A DNA stretch of 64,000 bases, taken from positions 33,083 through 97,082 of the forward strand of contig QHZD01000029.1 in the NCBI GenBank assembly GCA_003225315.1. The letters run 5' to 3'. Below, one piece after another: positions 54,539 through 63,965 of this stretch. Below the pieces are notes generated by a model. The model searched no databases and was not told where the DNA came from. It worked only from the letters and a program-made list of their open reading frames with translations. This DNA comes from Acidobacteriota bacterium (GTDB lineage Bacteria; Acidobacteriota; Terriglobia; Acidiferrales; UBA7541). Made by a program: the position numbers and the translations under genes. Numbering within the stretch: position 1 is the first letter of the stretch; each line of letters opens with the position of its first letter.

Positions 54539-54568
54539 TTGCCGCCAAGAGCCCTGACAGGCTACACT
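54539..54568 (+). promoter_or_regulatory. promoter of rpsP operon
   Basis: TTGCCG (54539-54544), an 18-bp spacer and TACACT (54563-54568), 25 bp before the start codon and just ahead of the AGGAGG ribosome binding site (54579-54584). Confidence 0.65.
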
Positions 54569-54593
54569 AGGTAAGTTTAGGAGGAATGACTTA

Positions 54594-54833
54594 GTGTTGA
54601 TGATTCGATTGTCCAGGATTGGCAAGAAAAAGAAGCCCTATTACCGCGTGGTAGTGATTGAGAGGACCCGGCCGCGGGACGGCCGCGTGAAGGAAGCGGT
54701 GGGCACGTACGATCCGCTGAAGAAGCCGGCGGAGATCAAGCTCGACGCAGAGCGCATAAAGTATTGGATCGGCCTGGGAGCCCAGCCCAGCGATACCGTG
54801 CGCAGCTTTCTACGTTTGCAGAAAATCGGTTAG
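54594..54833 (+). CDS. rpsP: 30S ribosomal protein S16
   Basis: A 79-residue ribosomal protein: MIRLSRIGKKKKPYYRVVVIERTRPRDGRVKEAVGTYDPLKKPAEIKLDAERIKYWIGLGAQPSDTV. Start choice: the AGGAGG at 54579 lies 9 bases before GTG 54594 and 15 before ATG 54600, so GTG (adding Met-Leu) is likelier, though ATG 54600 gives the family-standard N-terminus. It leads the block rpsP-khpA-rimM. Confidence 0.96.
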   Translation: MLMIRLSRIGKKKKPYYRVVVIERTRPRDGRVKEAVGTYDPLKKPAEIKLDAERIKYWIGLGAQPSDTVRSFLRLQKIG

Positions 54834-54855
54834 TCCCTGCGCCTTCCTGAAAAAT

Positions 54856-54887
54856 TTGCGCCGCCCCGGTTTCTCCGGGGGGCGCAA
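54856..54887 (+). other. strong hairpin between rpsP and khpA
   Basis: Arms TTGCGCC-g-CCCCGG and CCGGGG-GGCGCAA around TTTCT, with one bulged base. There is no U-tract after it, so it is more likely an mRNA-processing or stabilising structure than a terminator; khpA starts 13 bp later. Confidence 0.6.
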
Positions 54888-54900
54888 TCCCAGGTAGCCT

Positions 54901-55134
54901 ATGAACGAACTAGTTGAAGCTATAGCCCGTGCTCTCGTGGATCATCCCGAGGACGTGCAGGTGAAATGCGTTGAGGGCTCGCAAGTCACCGTGCTGGAAC
55001 TTAGGGTGCATCCCGAGGACTTAGGCAAGGTCATCGGGCGGCAAGGCCGGACGGCGAAAGCGATTCGAACGTTGCTTGGCGCATCCGGAATGAAACTGCG
55101 TAAGCGGTTTACTTTGGAAATCCTTGAAGATTGA
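54901..55134 (+). CDS. khpA: KH-domain RNA-binding protein KhpA (YlqC)
   Basis: A 77-residue single KH domain: [73 protein letters not shown]. The GxxG loop is IGRQG. In other bacteria KhpA pairs with KhpB (Jag, encoded at 25.7 kb here) to bind mRNA and sRNA and influence cell elongation. It is in the conserved location between rpsP and rimM. Confidence 0.94.
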   Translation: MNELVEAIARALVDHPEDVQVKCVEGSQVTVLELRVHPEDLGKVIGRQGRTAKAIRTLLGASGMKLRKRFTLEILED

Positions 55135-55182
55135 CCGCCGGGCGGTCATGATTTCCGGGTTGCCGTACGTTCTGACTTCTCT

Positions 55183-55791
55183 TTGAGACGTGAAACTCCA
55201 CGCTGGTTGATAATTGCGCGCATCCTCCGGGCGCGCGGCAACAAGGGCGAAGTCGCTGCTGAAATCCTCACTGATTTTCCAGAACGCCTAACACGATTGC
55301 GGGAAGTTTTTGCCGGACACGCCGACGGCAAAGATGAGCCGCGCCGCCTGGCGCTGAAATCCTGCTGGCTAAGCCAAAATCACCGCGGGCAGGCGGTTTT
55401 TCATTTTGAAGGCGTCGAGTCGATCTCGGAAGCGGAAAAATTCCGCGGTATGGAAGTACTGCTTCCGTTCGAACAGCGGGTGACGTTGCCCGCGGGACAA
55501 TATTTCGTGTCCGACCTCATCGGCTGTTCCGTGTTTGAAACCCCTGCCACGCCTCCCGTCCTGTCTTCTTCACCGTGCTCGCTTGCCGAAGCGCCGGCTC
55601 TCCTGGGGACCGTCCGCGATGTGCAATTCCCCGGGGAAGAAATTTTTGGGACGCCGCTCCTCGAAGTGGAAACATCCGGCGGCGAAATTCTGATTCCGCT
55701 GGCGGTGGATATTTGTACGAAAATCGACACGGACGCGCGGCGAATTGATGTGATTTTCCCTGATGGCCTTCGCGATCTGAACCGCGAATAG
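55183..55791 (+). CDS. rimM: ribosome maturation factor RimM
   Basis: A 202-residue protein that assists 16S processing and 30S assembly by binding S19. N-terminal beta-barrel: LIIARILRARGNKGEVAAEILTDFPERL; the linker EKFRGMEVLLP; PRC-barrel: LPAGQYFVSDLIGCSVF, LLGTVRDVQFPGEEIFGTPLLEVETSGGEILIPLAVDIC. A ~20-residue Ser/Pro insertion (ETPATPPVLSSSPCSLAEAP) before the PRC part is longer than usual. The start is TTG at 55183, with TTG 55207 possible. Confidence 0.93.
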   Translation: MRRETPRWLIIARILRARGNKGEVAAEILTDFPERLTRLREVFAGHADGKDEPRRLALKSCWLSQNHRGQAVFHFEGVESISEAEKFRGMEVLLPFEQRVTLPAGQYFVSDLIGCSVFETPATPPVLSSSPCSLAEAPALLGTVRDVQFPGEEIFGTPLLEVETSGGEILIPLAVDICTKIDTDARRIDVIFPDGLRDLNRE

Positions 55792-55806
55792 GCTCCGCGA
55801 GTGGCG

Positions 55807-57737
55807 TTAGTGGACGTCGATCGTAGTGACGCTATATGCCGGAAGCGTGATGGTAAGCGACGAGCCGCTTACGGCCATCGGTCCCATGGACACGGGCTGG
55901 ACAACACTTTGCGTCGAAGCAGAGGCGGCGGTCATCTGGTACAGATGAGCCGTTCCGGAGAGCGCCTGACCATTGATGGCGGTAAATTTGGCGGCGTTGG
56001 AGCGATTAATGGCGACGAAGACGACTCGGCCGGGAGCAGTGGTGTCCGTACTGGCGTAAACGACCACGCTGGCCACGTCGCTCGAGGTGGACTGCAGCGA
56101 TATATCACCGAAGTTCGCGTTGGCCCCGTCGAATCCGCGGAACGCGCGGAAGGCCGCGAGAGTATAGGAATAAGTGCCACCCGGAGGCCAAAAATTCGCC
56201 GCGAAAATGCCGAGGCTGCCGAAGATGCCAAGGTTATCGGCTTGTGCGATGGTCCCAGCGATGTGGTTAAAGCCTCCGTTTTCATATTCGGTAATCGCAA
56301 TTTTCATGCCCGGGTTTTCCGCGTCGATTTTGGCTTGTAGCCGTCCGAGGATGTAGATCGGCCCACCTAACACAGAGTTCGTAATCCAGGAATTTTCTTT
56401 GAACGTGGTATCCCACAGGCTGCGCGGACTTTGCACGATGGCCTGCACCTGGGCATCGGTCAGAGAAGAGCCAGTCATATTGGTGACTCTCGTGGTGCCG
56501 TCTGTGGCTTCCGAATACCAGTGGAAATCGTAGACGTCCACAACGGGTTTACCGTAAGCGGCGGAAGCGGTCTTAATCCCTGCGAGGTATTTGTCCGCGA
56601 ACCAGTTCGCCCCGTTGGGCGTGGGGCTCAGACTCGGATCGCCCTGCCAACTGTAGATTCCGTTAAAACCATAATTGACGGGCCCGAAGATAACGAGATT
56701 GGGGAATTGGTCTTTCAATGCTTCTGAAAGCGTGACGCTCTTGGTGATGAAATTGGTCGAGGAGATATTCGTTGAGCCCTGAACCTCCAGATGAGTCGCA
56801 TTCCAAAGATCTGGCTCATTGTCCAGGCTCAAGAAAGTGGGGTGAGTTGGATTCGCACCGAAGATGCCCGGCAGCTTCTGGTCCAAGGCCCAGGCGAACT
56901 CATCCATAAACACATTGGCATCGGTGGTAGGAGGCGTTGTCGTGAACGGAACGCTGGAGACGGTGCTCTTTTTGTCGACTACCGTTTTGAAGCGCGTCAT
57001 GTCAGGGGGATTGGCGGTACTGACAGGACCGTTTCCATCTGCGGAAACCAAGCCCTGCAGCTGGAAAGTCACTAGACTTGCCAAACCCGCGCTCTGGTCC
57101 GCGGCAATGAATGTCCGCACAGCCTCGGCCGGAATTGCGGCATTGCATCCGGCGTTACACAGATAGAGATCATTGTTATAGATATAGTCGCCGCCTGCAT
57201 TCGAGTAGTTATTCTCCCAGTTGTAGGCGGTCCAGCGGTTGCCGCCGGCGCGATCAAAAGTGAAATTTGGCTGCGGTGCGGTATTGCCCGAATAAAAATT
57301 GGTGCCGTAGATGTACGGAGAAATGGGCTTGGTCTTGGTGGGATCAATGGTGATTGTCACGTCCGCGGCGGGTGGTGGAGGTGCTAGGGGTGTACCGCTG
57401 ACTTCAGCAGAATTGGCGCTCTGGCCGTATGAATTGTACGCGGAGACGACGTAATAGTATAGGCCGTAGCGGACTGCGCTGCAATTTGGACTTCGGTGCC
57501 GCTGCTCGTGGAGCGCTTGACGTAATAGCCAGTCGCGGCGGCGCTTGCGTTCCAGGTCAGGTTCACCTGGGCATTCGCGGCTGTTGCAGTAAGACCTGTG
57601 GGTGCGGAGGGCGCCGACCCGCCTCCCCCGCCGCCGTTGCCTCCGCCCCCATAAGCGCCGCAACCCGCCAGCCAGAGAGGGACGAAGGCCGGCAACCAGA
57701 GCAACGAAATGCGAGTTTGGCGATCGGCGATGGGCAT
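55807..57737 (-). pseudogene. GH44 endoglucanase/xyloglucanase lipoprotein, frameshifted in its FnIII domain
   Basis: Two frames together encode one protein. The first (ATG 57737, GGAGG upstream) gives a lipoprotein signal with LWLAGC, a Gly-rich linker and the first part of a fibronectin type III domain ([48 protein letters not shown]). The second frame continues the FnIII end ([24 protein letters not shown]) and a GH44 catalytic domain with acid/base FLSLDNEPDLWNATH and nucleophile IAITEYENGG. The switch lies near 57440-57470, where about ten FnIII residues also seem lost. A true mutation, programmed shifting or an assembly error are all possible. It cuts beta-glucans if expressed. It sits antisense inside the rimM-trmD gap. 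Confidence 0.75.
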
Positions 57738-57866
57738 AAAATTGGCCTCCCTTGTTCCAATCCTGGGCATCGTAGGCGCTTACGAATCGTGATGCAACCA
57801 CGGCATGAGGGATCCAAATCAACTCCGAATAGCTACTCTTCCCTCGATTGGCTACACTTGTTTTGC

Positions 57867-58652
57867 ATGCGATTCGATCTGATTACGATTTTCCCCGAGT
57901 TTTTTGCGGGGCCGCTAGGCCACGGCATCGTGCGACGGGCGCGTGAAAGTGGCCTGGTAGAGATCCACGTGCAGGACTTGCGCGAGTTTACCAAGGATCG
58001 TCACCGCTCCGTCGATGACCGGCCGTTTGGCGGCGGCGAAGGCATGGTGTTGAAGCCCGCGCCACTGTTTGAAGCCGTGGAGTCGCTTGCTGGGCATAGC
58101 GCCGGAGAGGCATTGAAGCCGGGCGGCGCGGATCCGAAGACGGCGATCGTTTTGCTGTCTGCGGCGGGAAAATTGTTCCGCCAGGAAACGGCGCGGCGCT
58201 ACGCGCAGTTGGAACGAATCATTTTTATTTGCGGGAGATATGAAGGTGTTGACGAGCGCGTGGCCGAGCATTTGGCGACGGAGGAAATATCGATCGGTGA
58301 CATCGTGCTGAGCGGCGGCGAGCTGCCGGCCATGATGATCGTGGACGCGGTGACGCGTTTGTTGCCCGGAGCGTTGGGAAATGAAGCGTCTTCGCAGAAC
58401 GAGTCATTTAGTGAGTCTGGGCATGCGGAATCCAAGACGCTTCATCGCGAGACGAGAGCGGGCCACCAGTCAACCCTCACAACTCGCGCGCTTTTGGATT
58501 TTCCCCATTACACGCGGCCCGCGGAGTACCGGGGCTGGGCCGTGCCTGAGATTCTCATCGGGGGAAATCACGCGGAAGTGGCTAAGTGGCGGCGCGCGGC
58601 TGCGCTTGAAAAAACCCGCCGCAATCGTCCCGATCTATTGCCAAGGGAATAA
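57867..58652 (+). CDS. trmD: tRNA (guanine37-N1)-methyltransferase TrmD
   Basis: A 261-residue SPOUT methyltransferase that makes m1G37 in tRNAs reading CNN codons. Motifs: [63 protein letters not shown], the knot [44 protein letters not shown], and [35 protein letters not shown] 57867 gives the standard N-terminus; TACACT (57853-57858) is a -10 candidate only 8 bases away, so the gene has its own promoter after being cut off from rimM. Confidence 0.97.
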   Translation: MRFDLITIFPEFFAGPLGHGIVRRARESGLVEIHVQDLREFTKDRHRSVDDRPFGGGEGMVLKPAPLFEAVESLAGHSAGEALKPGGADPKTAIVLLSAAGKLFRQETARRYAQLERIIFICGRYEGVDERVAEHLATEEISIGDIVLSGGELPAMMIVDAVTRLLPGALGNEASSQNESFSESGHAESKTLHRETRAGHQSTLTTRALLDFPHYTRPAEYRGWAVPEILIGGNHAEVAKWRRAAALEKTRRNRPDLLPRE

Positions 58653-58722
58653 AATGGAACGTCTGGAGGTTCTCATTCATCCCATGATAGTGAATCAAGG
58701 TTAGGGCCAGGTGCGAGGTTTC

Positions 58723-59757
58723 ATGAGTAACGAGACAAACGGGAGCGGCTATGGCCTCGAAAAGCCCATTGCGATTTATTACGAGCATCCGGACTGGTTT
58801 CGACCGCTGTTTCAGCAACTCGACGAGCGTGGCGTGCCTTGGCTGAAGATTGACGCGCGGCATCACCACTATGACGTGGACTCGCCGGAACAGGAACATT
58901 CCCTGCTCTTCAATCGCATGAGTCCTTCGGCGTGGCAGCGCGGCTTGGGCCACGGCATCTTCTACACGCTCAACTATCTGGCGCACCTCGAAGGCAAGGG
59001 CGTGCGCGTGGTCAACGGCTACCGGTGCTTCAACCACGAGATTTCCAAAGCGCTGCAGCTTGCGAATCTGGAGAAACTGGGATTGCCGTATCCGAAAGCG
59101 CGGGTCATCAATCATCCGTCGCAGGCGCTGGAAGGGGCGGAAGCAATTGGGTATCCCGTGGTGATCAAGCCAAACATTGGCGGCAGCGGCGCGGGCATCG
59201 AGCGGTTCAATTCAGCAGCAGATTTGCGTGCGGCTGTGGATGCGAACCGCCTGTACTTCGGCATCGATTCCACGGCGCTGGTGCAGGAAGCGTTCACGGC
59301 GCGCGGCGGAATCATCACTCGCGTCGAGGTTCTTGGCGGGAAATTTCTTTATGCCATCCAGATACACATTACCGGCGAGAGCTACAACTTGTGTCCAGCG
59401 GACATCTGCCAGAACACGCGAGGCGAAGAGTTGACGCGCATCGCGTGTCCCGTGGACGCGCCGAAAAGCGGAATGAAGGTGGAAGGCTACGATCCACCGC
59501 GACAGGTGATCGAAGATGTGGAACGGATCGTGGAACTCGCGGGAGTAGAAGTCGGGGGCATCGAGTACGTGATCGACGACCGCACCGGACGCCAGCTTTA
59601 TTACGACGTGAACGCGCTTTCGAATTTCGTGGCCGATCCGGTGCGCGTGATCGGCTTCAATCCCTATGCGCGGCTTGCGGACTTCCTTATCGCGGAAGCG
59701 CAACGACACGAAGCGAATCGCAGCGAGCGCGTTGCGGCGGGAGGGGGCCCACGATGA
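58723..59757 (+). CDS. ATP-grasp family ligase, RimK/glutathione-synthetase-like
   Basis: A 344-residue enzyme with ATP-grasp architecture: an N-terminal Rossmann-like part (KPIAIYYEHPDWFRPLFQQLDERGVPWLKIDARHH), the central nucleotide-binding part YPVVIKPNIGGSGAGIERF with ALVQEAFTARGGIITRVEVLGGKFLYAIQIH, and Mg ligands near VGGIEYVIDDRTGRQLYYDVNALSNF (E, D, N). ATP-grasp ligases form carboxylate-amine or -thiol bonds through acyl phosphates. The substrate is unknown. Its stop overlaps the next ATG by four bases, so it is functionally tied to the flavin monooxygenase. ATG 58723 is chosen over GTG 58711 because GAGG precedes it. Confidence 0.8.
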   Translation: MSNETNGSGYGLEKPIAIYYEHPDWFRPLFQQLDERGVPWLKIDARHHHYDVDSPEQEHSLLFNRMSPSAWQRGLGHGIFYTLNYLAHLEGKGVRVVNGYRCFNHEISKALQLANLEKLGLPYPKARVINHPSQALEGAEAIGYPVVIKPNIGGSGAGIERFNSAADLRAAVDANRLYFGIDSTALVQEAFTARGGIITRVEVLGGKFLYAIQIHITGESYNLCPADICQNTRGEELTRIACPVDAPKSGMKVEGYDPPRQVIEDVERIVELAGVEVGGIEYVIDDRTGRQLYYDVNALSNFVADPVRVIGFNPYARLADFLIAEAQRHEANRSERVAAGGGPR

Positions 59758-60797
59758 GATACGGCTACTGGCTCCCCGTCTTCGGCGGCTGGTTGCGCAA
59801 CGTAGAAAACGAAAACATGGAGACGAGCTGGGTGTACGTGAAGAAGCTTGCGCAGCGCAGCGAGAAGATTGGTTTTGACCTGACACTGATTGCCGAGCTC
59901 AACCTCAATGACATCAAGGGCGTCGAAGCGCCCTCGCTGGATGCGTGGTCCACCGCAGCGGCGCTGGCCGCGGTGACGGAGCGAATCGAGCTGATGGTGG
60001 CGGTGCGGCCGACGTTTCATTTGCCCGCATTGCTGGCGAAGCAGGCCGCCAACATCGATCAAATCAGCAATGGGCGCCTCACTTTGAATGTTGTTTCTTC
60101 CTGGTGGGCGGACGAAGCGCGCAAATATGGCGTTGCGTTCGAACAGCACGACGACCGCTACGCGCGCACCAGCGAGTGGCTTGACGTTCTGGACGGCGTC
60201 TGGAAGAAGGATCATTTTTCATATTCGGGCAAGTACTACCGCGTGGAAGACAATGTTCTCGAGCCCAAGCCGGTGGCGAAGCCGCGTCCAACCCTGTACG
60301 CAGGCGGTGAATCTCCCGCCGCGAAAGAGCTCATTGCCGAAAAGTGCGACGCGTATCTGATGCACGGTGATCCCCCGGAGCGTGTGGGCGAGAAAATCGC
60401 CGATCTACGCGAGCGCCGCGCCAAATATAATTTGCCGCCGCTGAAATTCGGCGTTGCGGGATATGCGATTGTCCGCGAAACGGAGCGAGAAGCGCAGGAC
60501 GAGCTGCGGCGCATCACGGACGTTCAGCAATCCGCGGCGGGCTATGCCAACTACCAGCAATGGCTTGCCGGAACCCAACTGGAGCAGCGCGTTTCCCTGG
60601 AAGATTATTCGGTTTCGAACCGCGGCTTGCGGTCCGGCCTCGTCGGCACGCCCGAACAAGTGGCCGAGCGCCTGGCCCAATTCGAAGCCGCTGGTGTTGA
60701 GCTGGTGTTGCTGCAATTCAGCCCGCAACTTGAAGAAATGGATCGCTTTGCAGAAACGGTGATTCGCCGAAATTCCTCGCTAGCGGCACCGGCCTAG
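59754..60797 (+). CDS. LLM-class flavin-dependent monooxygenase (SsuD/SfnG-like)
   Basis: A 347-residue TIM-barrel flavoenzyme of the bacterial luciferase-like group: MRYGYWLPVFGGWLRNVENENM, DLTLIAELNLNDIKGVEAPSLDAWSTAAALAAVTERIELMVAVRPTFHLPALLAKQAANIDQISNGRLTLNVVSSWWADEARKYGV, then PTLYAGGESPAAKELI. The NVVSSWW and GGESPAA segments match alkanesulfonate and dialkylsulfone monooxygenases, which release sulfite with FMNH2. Coupling (ATGA) with the ATP-grasp gene suggests a two-step pathway on one substrate. No flavin reductase gene is adjacent. Confidence 0.88.
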   Translation: MRYGYWLPVFGGWLRNVENENMETSWVYVKKLAQRSEKIGFDLTLIAELNLNDIKGVEAPSLDAWSTAAALAAVTERIELMVAVRPTFHLPALLAKQAANIDQISNGRLTLNVVSSWWADEARKYGVAFEQHDDRYARTSEWLDVLDGVWKKDHFSYSGKYYRVEDNVLEPKPVAKPRPTLYAGGESPAAKELIAEKCDAYLMHGDPPERVGEKIADLRERRAKYNLPPLKFGVAGYAIVRETEREAQDELRRITDVQQSAAGYANYQQWLAGTQLEQRVSLEDYSVSNRGLRSGLVGTPEQVAERLAQFEAAGVELVLLQFSPQLEEMDRFAETVIRRNSSLAAPA

Positions 60798-60854
60798 CGG
60801 CTCACTTGCAACTCAGCACGCCCAAATTTGCTAGGAAAACTATTACAATTTGTC

Positions 60855-60860
60855 TATAAT
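60855..60860 (+). promoter_or_regulatory. -10 element of rplS
   Basis: TATAAT in a very A/T-rich stretch about 60 bp before the L19 start codon, which gives rplS its own transcript and a ~50-nt leader (GAGCTGGCCCCGCCTGAGTG). No clear -35 at the ideal distance. Confidence 0.5.
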
Positions 60861-60918
60861 TATAGATTGTCTTTGAAGAGCTGGCCCCGCCTGAGTGGGT
60901 CTAAAAGGAAACAGGAAC

Positions 60919-61341
60919 ATGAATCCGGTAATTCGTAAGTTACATGAAGCGCAACTGCGCAAAGACCTCCCCGAGTTTCGCGCGGGTGACACCGTGCGCG
61001 TCAACGTCCGTCTGCAGGAAGGTGAAGGCGAAAAGGTCAAGGAACGCCTCCAGGCATTCGAAGGTGTGGTGATCTCCAAGAAGGGCCGCGCGTCGGGCGC
61101 CACATTTACGGTGCGCCGGGTCAGTTTTGGCGTCGGCATCGAGCGCATCTTCCCGCTCCATTCGCCAACCATCAGCTCGATTGAGGTGATTGGGAAGGGT
61201 AAAGTTCGCCGAGCACGGCTGTATTACCTGCGCGATCTCAGGGGCAAGGCCGCCCGTATCAAGCGCGCTGGACGCGAAGAGGAAGAGACACCGGCCGCCG
61301 TTGCGGCCAGCGCCACAGCGGGCACCGAAGCGAAGGTCTAA
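60919..61341 (+). CDS. rplS: 50S ribosomal protein L19
   Basis: A 140-residue ribosomal protein at the 30S-50S interface: [115 protein letters not shown]-terminal extension ([21 protein letters not shown]) of about 20 residues exceeds the usual length. AAAGGAAACAGGAAC precedes ATG 60919. It closes the translation cluster and is followed by a clear terminator. Confidence 0.97.
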   Translation: MNPVIRKLHEAQLRKDLPEFRAGDTVRVNVRLQEGEGEKVKERLQAFEGVVISKKGRASGATFTVRRVSFGVGIERIFPLHSPTISSIEVIGKGKVRRARLYYLRDLRGKAARIKRAGREEEETPAAVAASATAGTEAKV

Positions 61342-61374
61342 CCTCGGCTCCTGCATTCAAAATCTATTTGCGAA

Positions 61375-61407
61375 AGAGCCTCAGTTTCCCGAGGCTCTCT
61401 TTATTTT
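61375..61407 (+). terminator. intrinsic terminator of rplS
   Basis: Arms AGAGCCTC (61375-61382) and GAGGCTCT (61391-61398) around AGTTTCCC, followed by CTTTATTTT. Confidence 0.88.
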
Positions 61408-61428
61408 GAAACGCGATCCAAGCCGCTG

Positions 61429-63501
61429 CTAGGGCTGAACGTTCGTAACACCTTCCGCGCCGGGCTTGGGGAAATGCTTGTCGTACCAGGCGATGGAGCG
61501 GTCGATGGAGTCGATGTTGTGCTTGACTTCGCTCAGGCCGTGCCCTTCGCGCGGATAGCGGACGAAAATGGCCTCCGTGCCCACATCCTTCAAAGCAATG
61601 AAAAATTGCTCGGCCTCCGCGATGGGCACATCGTTGTCATTTTCGCCGTGCATCAGCATCGTGGGTGTGTGCGCCGCGGCGACATGCTTCAGCGCGGAAC
61701 GTTCCCATGCAAGGTCCATTAAATTTCCCTGGTGCAGGAACTGTCCGAATTCCATCTCTTCATATTGGTTGTAATAGGTCATGTAGTTGTAGCTGACCAG
61801 GTTGGCGATCCCGGCGATAGGTACTGCGGCCTTGAATTCATTCGTTTGCGTGATGAGCCAGTCAGTCAGTTGGCCGCCGTAGCTCACGCCTTCGATTCCC
61901 ATACGCTCGCGGTCGATCCACAAGTAACGGCGTACCGCTGCGCTCACTCCATACAAAACATCTTGCCCTTCGTTTCCGTCCTGATCGCCGAAAACGGCGT
62001 CGGCGAACTTCTGCCCGTAGCCGGTCGAGCCACGATAGTTAACGTTCAGCGTGGCCCAGCCATGCGCCGCGTAGACCTGATTCTTGAAATTGAACCCCGG
62101 ACCATTTTGCCCGTGCGGCCCGCCGTGAATATTGACGATGAGCGGATGCTTCGACGTCGCCGTCATTCCCAGCGGCTTGGTGAGGAAAGCCTCGACTTCG
62201 AACTTGTTGTCGTTGCTGATGAAAGTGAAGGATTCGACTTCGGCGATCTTTTTTCCTGCGAAGAGTTGCGCGTTCAAGTCCGTGAGTTTGCGTGGCGCGG
62301 CACTGCCCGTTTTTAAATAGAGTTCCGCCGCGTCTTGTGGTGACGCGAAACCGTACGCCAGCGATCCGTCTTTTCCTGCGGACCAGCCGCCCACGCCCCC
62401 CGTGTCTTTCACCACGTACTCCGGCTTGCCTCCTAAAATCGGCAGCCGCACTAAGTGGATGCTCCCGCGCTCTTGAATCGTGAAATAGACCGCGCTGCCA
62501 TCCGGCGCCCATCGCGGCGCACCTTGGCGGTTGTCCAGGACTGCGCCGATTTCGCGCCGATCGCTGCCGTCGGCGTTCATCACCCAAACGTGTGTGTCTT
62601 CCATAGTCGTTTCGCGGTCGGTCAACCCGCGGCGCGTCCCGCGAAAAACAATGCGTTTTCCGTCTGGGGACCACAACGGTTCGTACTCGTTGTATTCCGT
62701 GGCCGTCAGCCGGCGAATGCTGTTGTCTGCAACTTTTAGAGCAAAAATGTCGTAGTTGAAAAACTCATCCTGGTTCGGCTCGCGATTCGAAACGAAAAGA
62801 ATTTCCTTGCCGTCCGGCGACCAGTCGATGGAATGCTCGTCAGTGTTTCCTTGCGTGAGCTGATGCACCTGCTTTGTGGACACGTCGACAACAAAAATAT
62901 GCAGGCGCTGATTGTCGTTGAAGCGCGTCATCCCTTCGCCTGCATCCGGCTTATAGAGGTATCGCGTAATCACCATGGGATCGCCGCTGGCTTCCGCGGC
63001 CTCCGCGCCGGGAGTCGAGGAAATAAACGCGATCTGCTTGTCGTCGGGCGACCAGGTGAAATCTTTGCCGGCGCCCGGCAGCGGGCTGTTGGTGCCCTCT
63101 GGTGCGGCAAGAAATGTGATGTCGGAGCCATCGGGTCGCGCTATGAACAATCCACCCTTTTCATTTTGATGCCCCTGAAACGCGAACCACTTGCCATCGG
63201 GCGACCATAGCGGACCGTCGCCGGAATCTTTTTCGCTGCCTACGCGAACGGATTTTTGCGTGGTCAGATCCATGATCCAGAGTTGGCCGTAAGGCCGGCC
63301 GGGCCGGTCACGCATGACCACACTGTATGCAATGCGCCGGCCGTCGGGCGACAGCTCGACGCTGCCAACGGAGCGTAAGCGCGAAAGGTCGCCGCTCGCT
63401 AGGCCTTGTGCTGCGGCCGAAGGAACTAGTCTAATTAAGACTAGTACGCAGCAGAGACAGAAACCGGCTCGGAGCAAAACAGACCGCAAGTAAAGAGACA
63501 T
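61429..63501 (-). CDS. S9 family peptidase (prolyl oligopeptidase / acylaminoacyl-peptidase-like)
   Basis: A 690-residue secreted peptidase. Signal peptide (LLRAGFCLCCVLVLIRLVPSAAA), an N-terminal seven-bladed TolB/WD40-like propeller with repeats such as LSPDGRRIAYSV, WSPDGKWFAFQG, WSPDDKQIAFISS, WSPDGKEILFVSN and WSPDGKRIVFRG, then an alpha/beta-hydrolase domain with nucleophile elbow GIEGVSYGGQLTDW, acid in LMHGENDNDVPIAEAEQ and catalytic His in YPREGHGLS. The oxyanion part is PLIVNIHGGPHGQNGPGF. It digests small peptides in the periplasm. Start ATG 63501 follows a GGGGGGG-rich site. Confidence 0.93.
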   Translation of the reverse strand: MSLYLRSVLLRAGFCLCCVLVLIRLVPSAAAQGLASGDLSRLRSVGSVELSPDGRRIAYSVVMRDRPGRPYGQLWIMDLTTQKSVRVGSEKDSGDGPLWSPDGKWFAFQGHQNEKGGLFIARPDGSDITFLAAPEGTNSPLPGAGKDFTWSPDDKQIAFISSTPGAEAAEASGDPMVITRYLYKPDAGEGMTRFNDNQRLHIFVVDVSTKQVHQLTQGNTDEHSIDWSPDGKEILFVSNREPNQDEFFNYDIFALKVADNSIRRLTATEYNEYEPLWSPDGKRIVFRGTRRGLTDRETTMEDTHVWVMNADGSDRREIGAVLDNRQGAPRWAPDGSAVYFTIQERGSIHLVRLPILGGKPEYVVKDTGGVGGWSAGKDGSLAYGFASPQDAAELYLKTGSAAPRKLTDLNAQLFAGKKIAEVESFTFISNDNKFEVEAFLTKPLGMTATSKHPLIVNIHGGPHGQNGPGFNFKNQVYAAHGWATLNVNYRGSTGYGQKFADAVFGDQDGNEGQDVLYGVSAAVRRYLWIDRERMGIEGVSYGGQLTDWLITQTNEFKAAVPIAGIANLVSYNYMTYYNQYEEMEFGQFLHQGNLMDLAWERSALKHVAAAHTPTMLMHGENDNDVPIAEAEQFFIALKDVGTEAIFVRYPREGHGLSEVKHNIDSIDRSIAWYDKHFPKPGAEGVTNVQP

Positions 63502-63965
63502 GGAACCCCCCCTAACACCCAAAGCAAACGCAGAATTTGCCCGGCCATCCTAGGCCGCGTTGCGCTCCGCGGTCAACTTGTCTTCTAAACATGACGTGTC
63601 CATCCGAAAAGAAGAATATTTGAGGCTGCGTGCCTCCGGCTAATCTTTTTGATTGTCGTCTTCCCAAAATGCTTCCTGTTGACATTCAACAGGAAGAAGC
63701 CTATGCTCCTGTTGTTTATCTAAAGGAGATGGCATGAATGTTGAGTTTCTGAGGCGGTAGGCTTCCGGGAGCTGGAAACAGTTCTCGGAGTAGACAGGTT
63801 ACAGGGTGCATCGTGTTTTTGAGGCGACGACCTCGTAAAGGAGATTGGTCAGACCTGTAGCCGGGTGCCATCGTAAGGCTCGCAAGAGACCTTGGATAGG
63901 AGAATGGGGCCGCCGCAGAACACGTCTACTCCACCTGTAAGGGAAGGGAACCACAGGAGGAGAAG
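63502..63965 (+). ncRNA. structured non-coding leader, possible IS110 left end with bridge RNA
   Basis: About 460 bp without a gene before a probable IS110-type transposase start. It contains a perfect 11-bp hairpin (CTTCCTGTTGA / TCAACAGGAAG, 63672-63696, loop CAT), three related small hairpin motifs starting TTGAGGC / CTGAGGC / TTGAGGC near 63622, 63748 and 63824, and a repeated GGGTGC(C)ATCGT at about 63805 and 63865. In IS110-group elements this position encodes the bridge RNA that pairs with target and donor DNA. The element boundary cannot be set because IS110 members lack terminal inverted repeats; the first ~90 bp are probably just host sequence. Confidence 0.45.

Noticed and set aside
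57429..57866. N-terminal extension of trmD
   Set aside because: It is antisense to the GH44 lipoprotein gene and not part of TrmD, whose standard N-terminus begins at 57867.
58932..59753. Open frame continuing upstream of the flavin monooxygenase start
   Set aside because: It is out of phase with the ATP-grasp gene and has Arg/Gly-rich composition. The ATGA overlap marks the true start at 59754.
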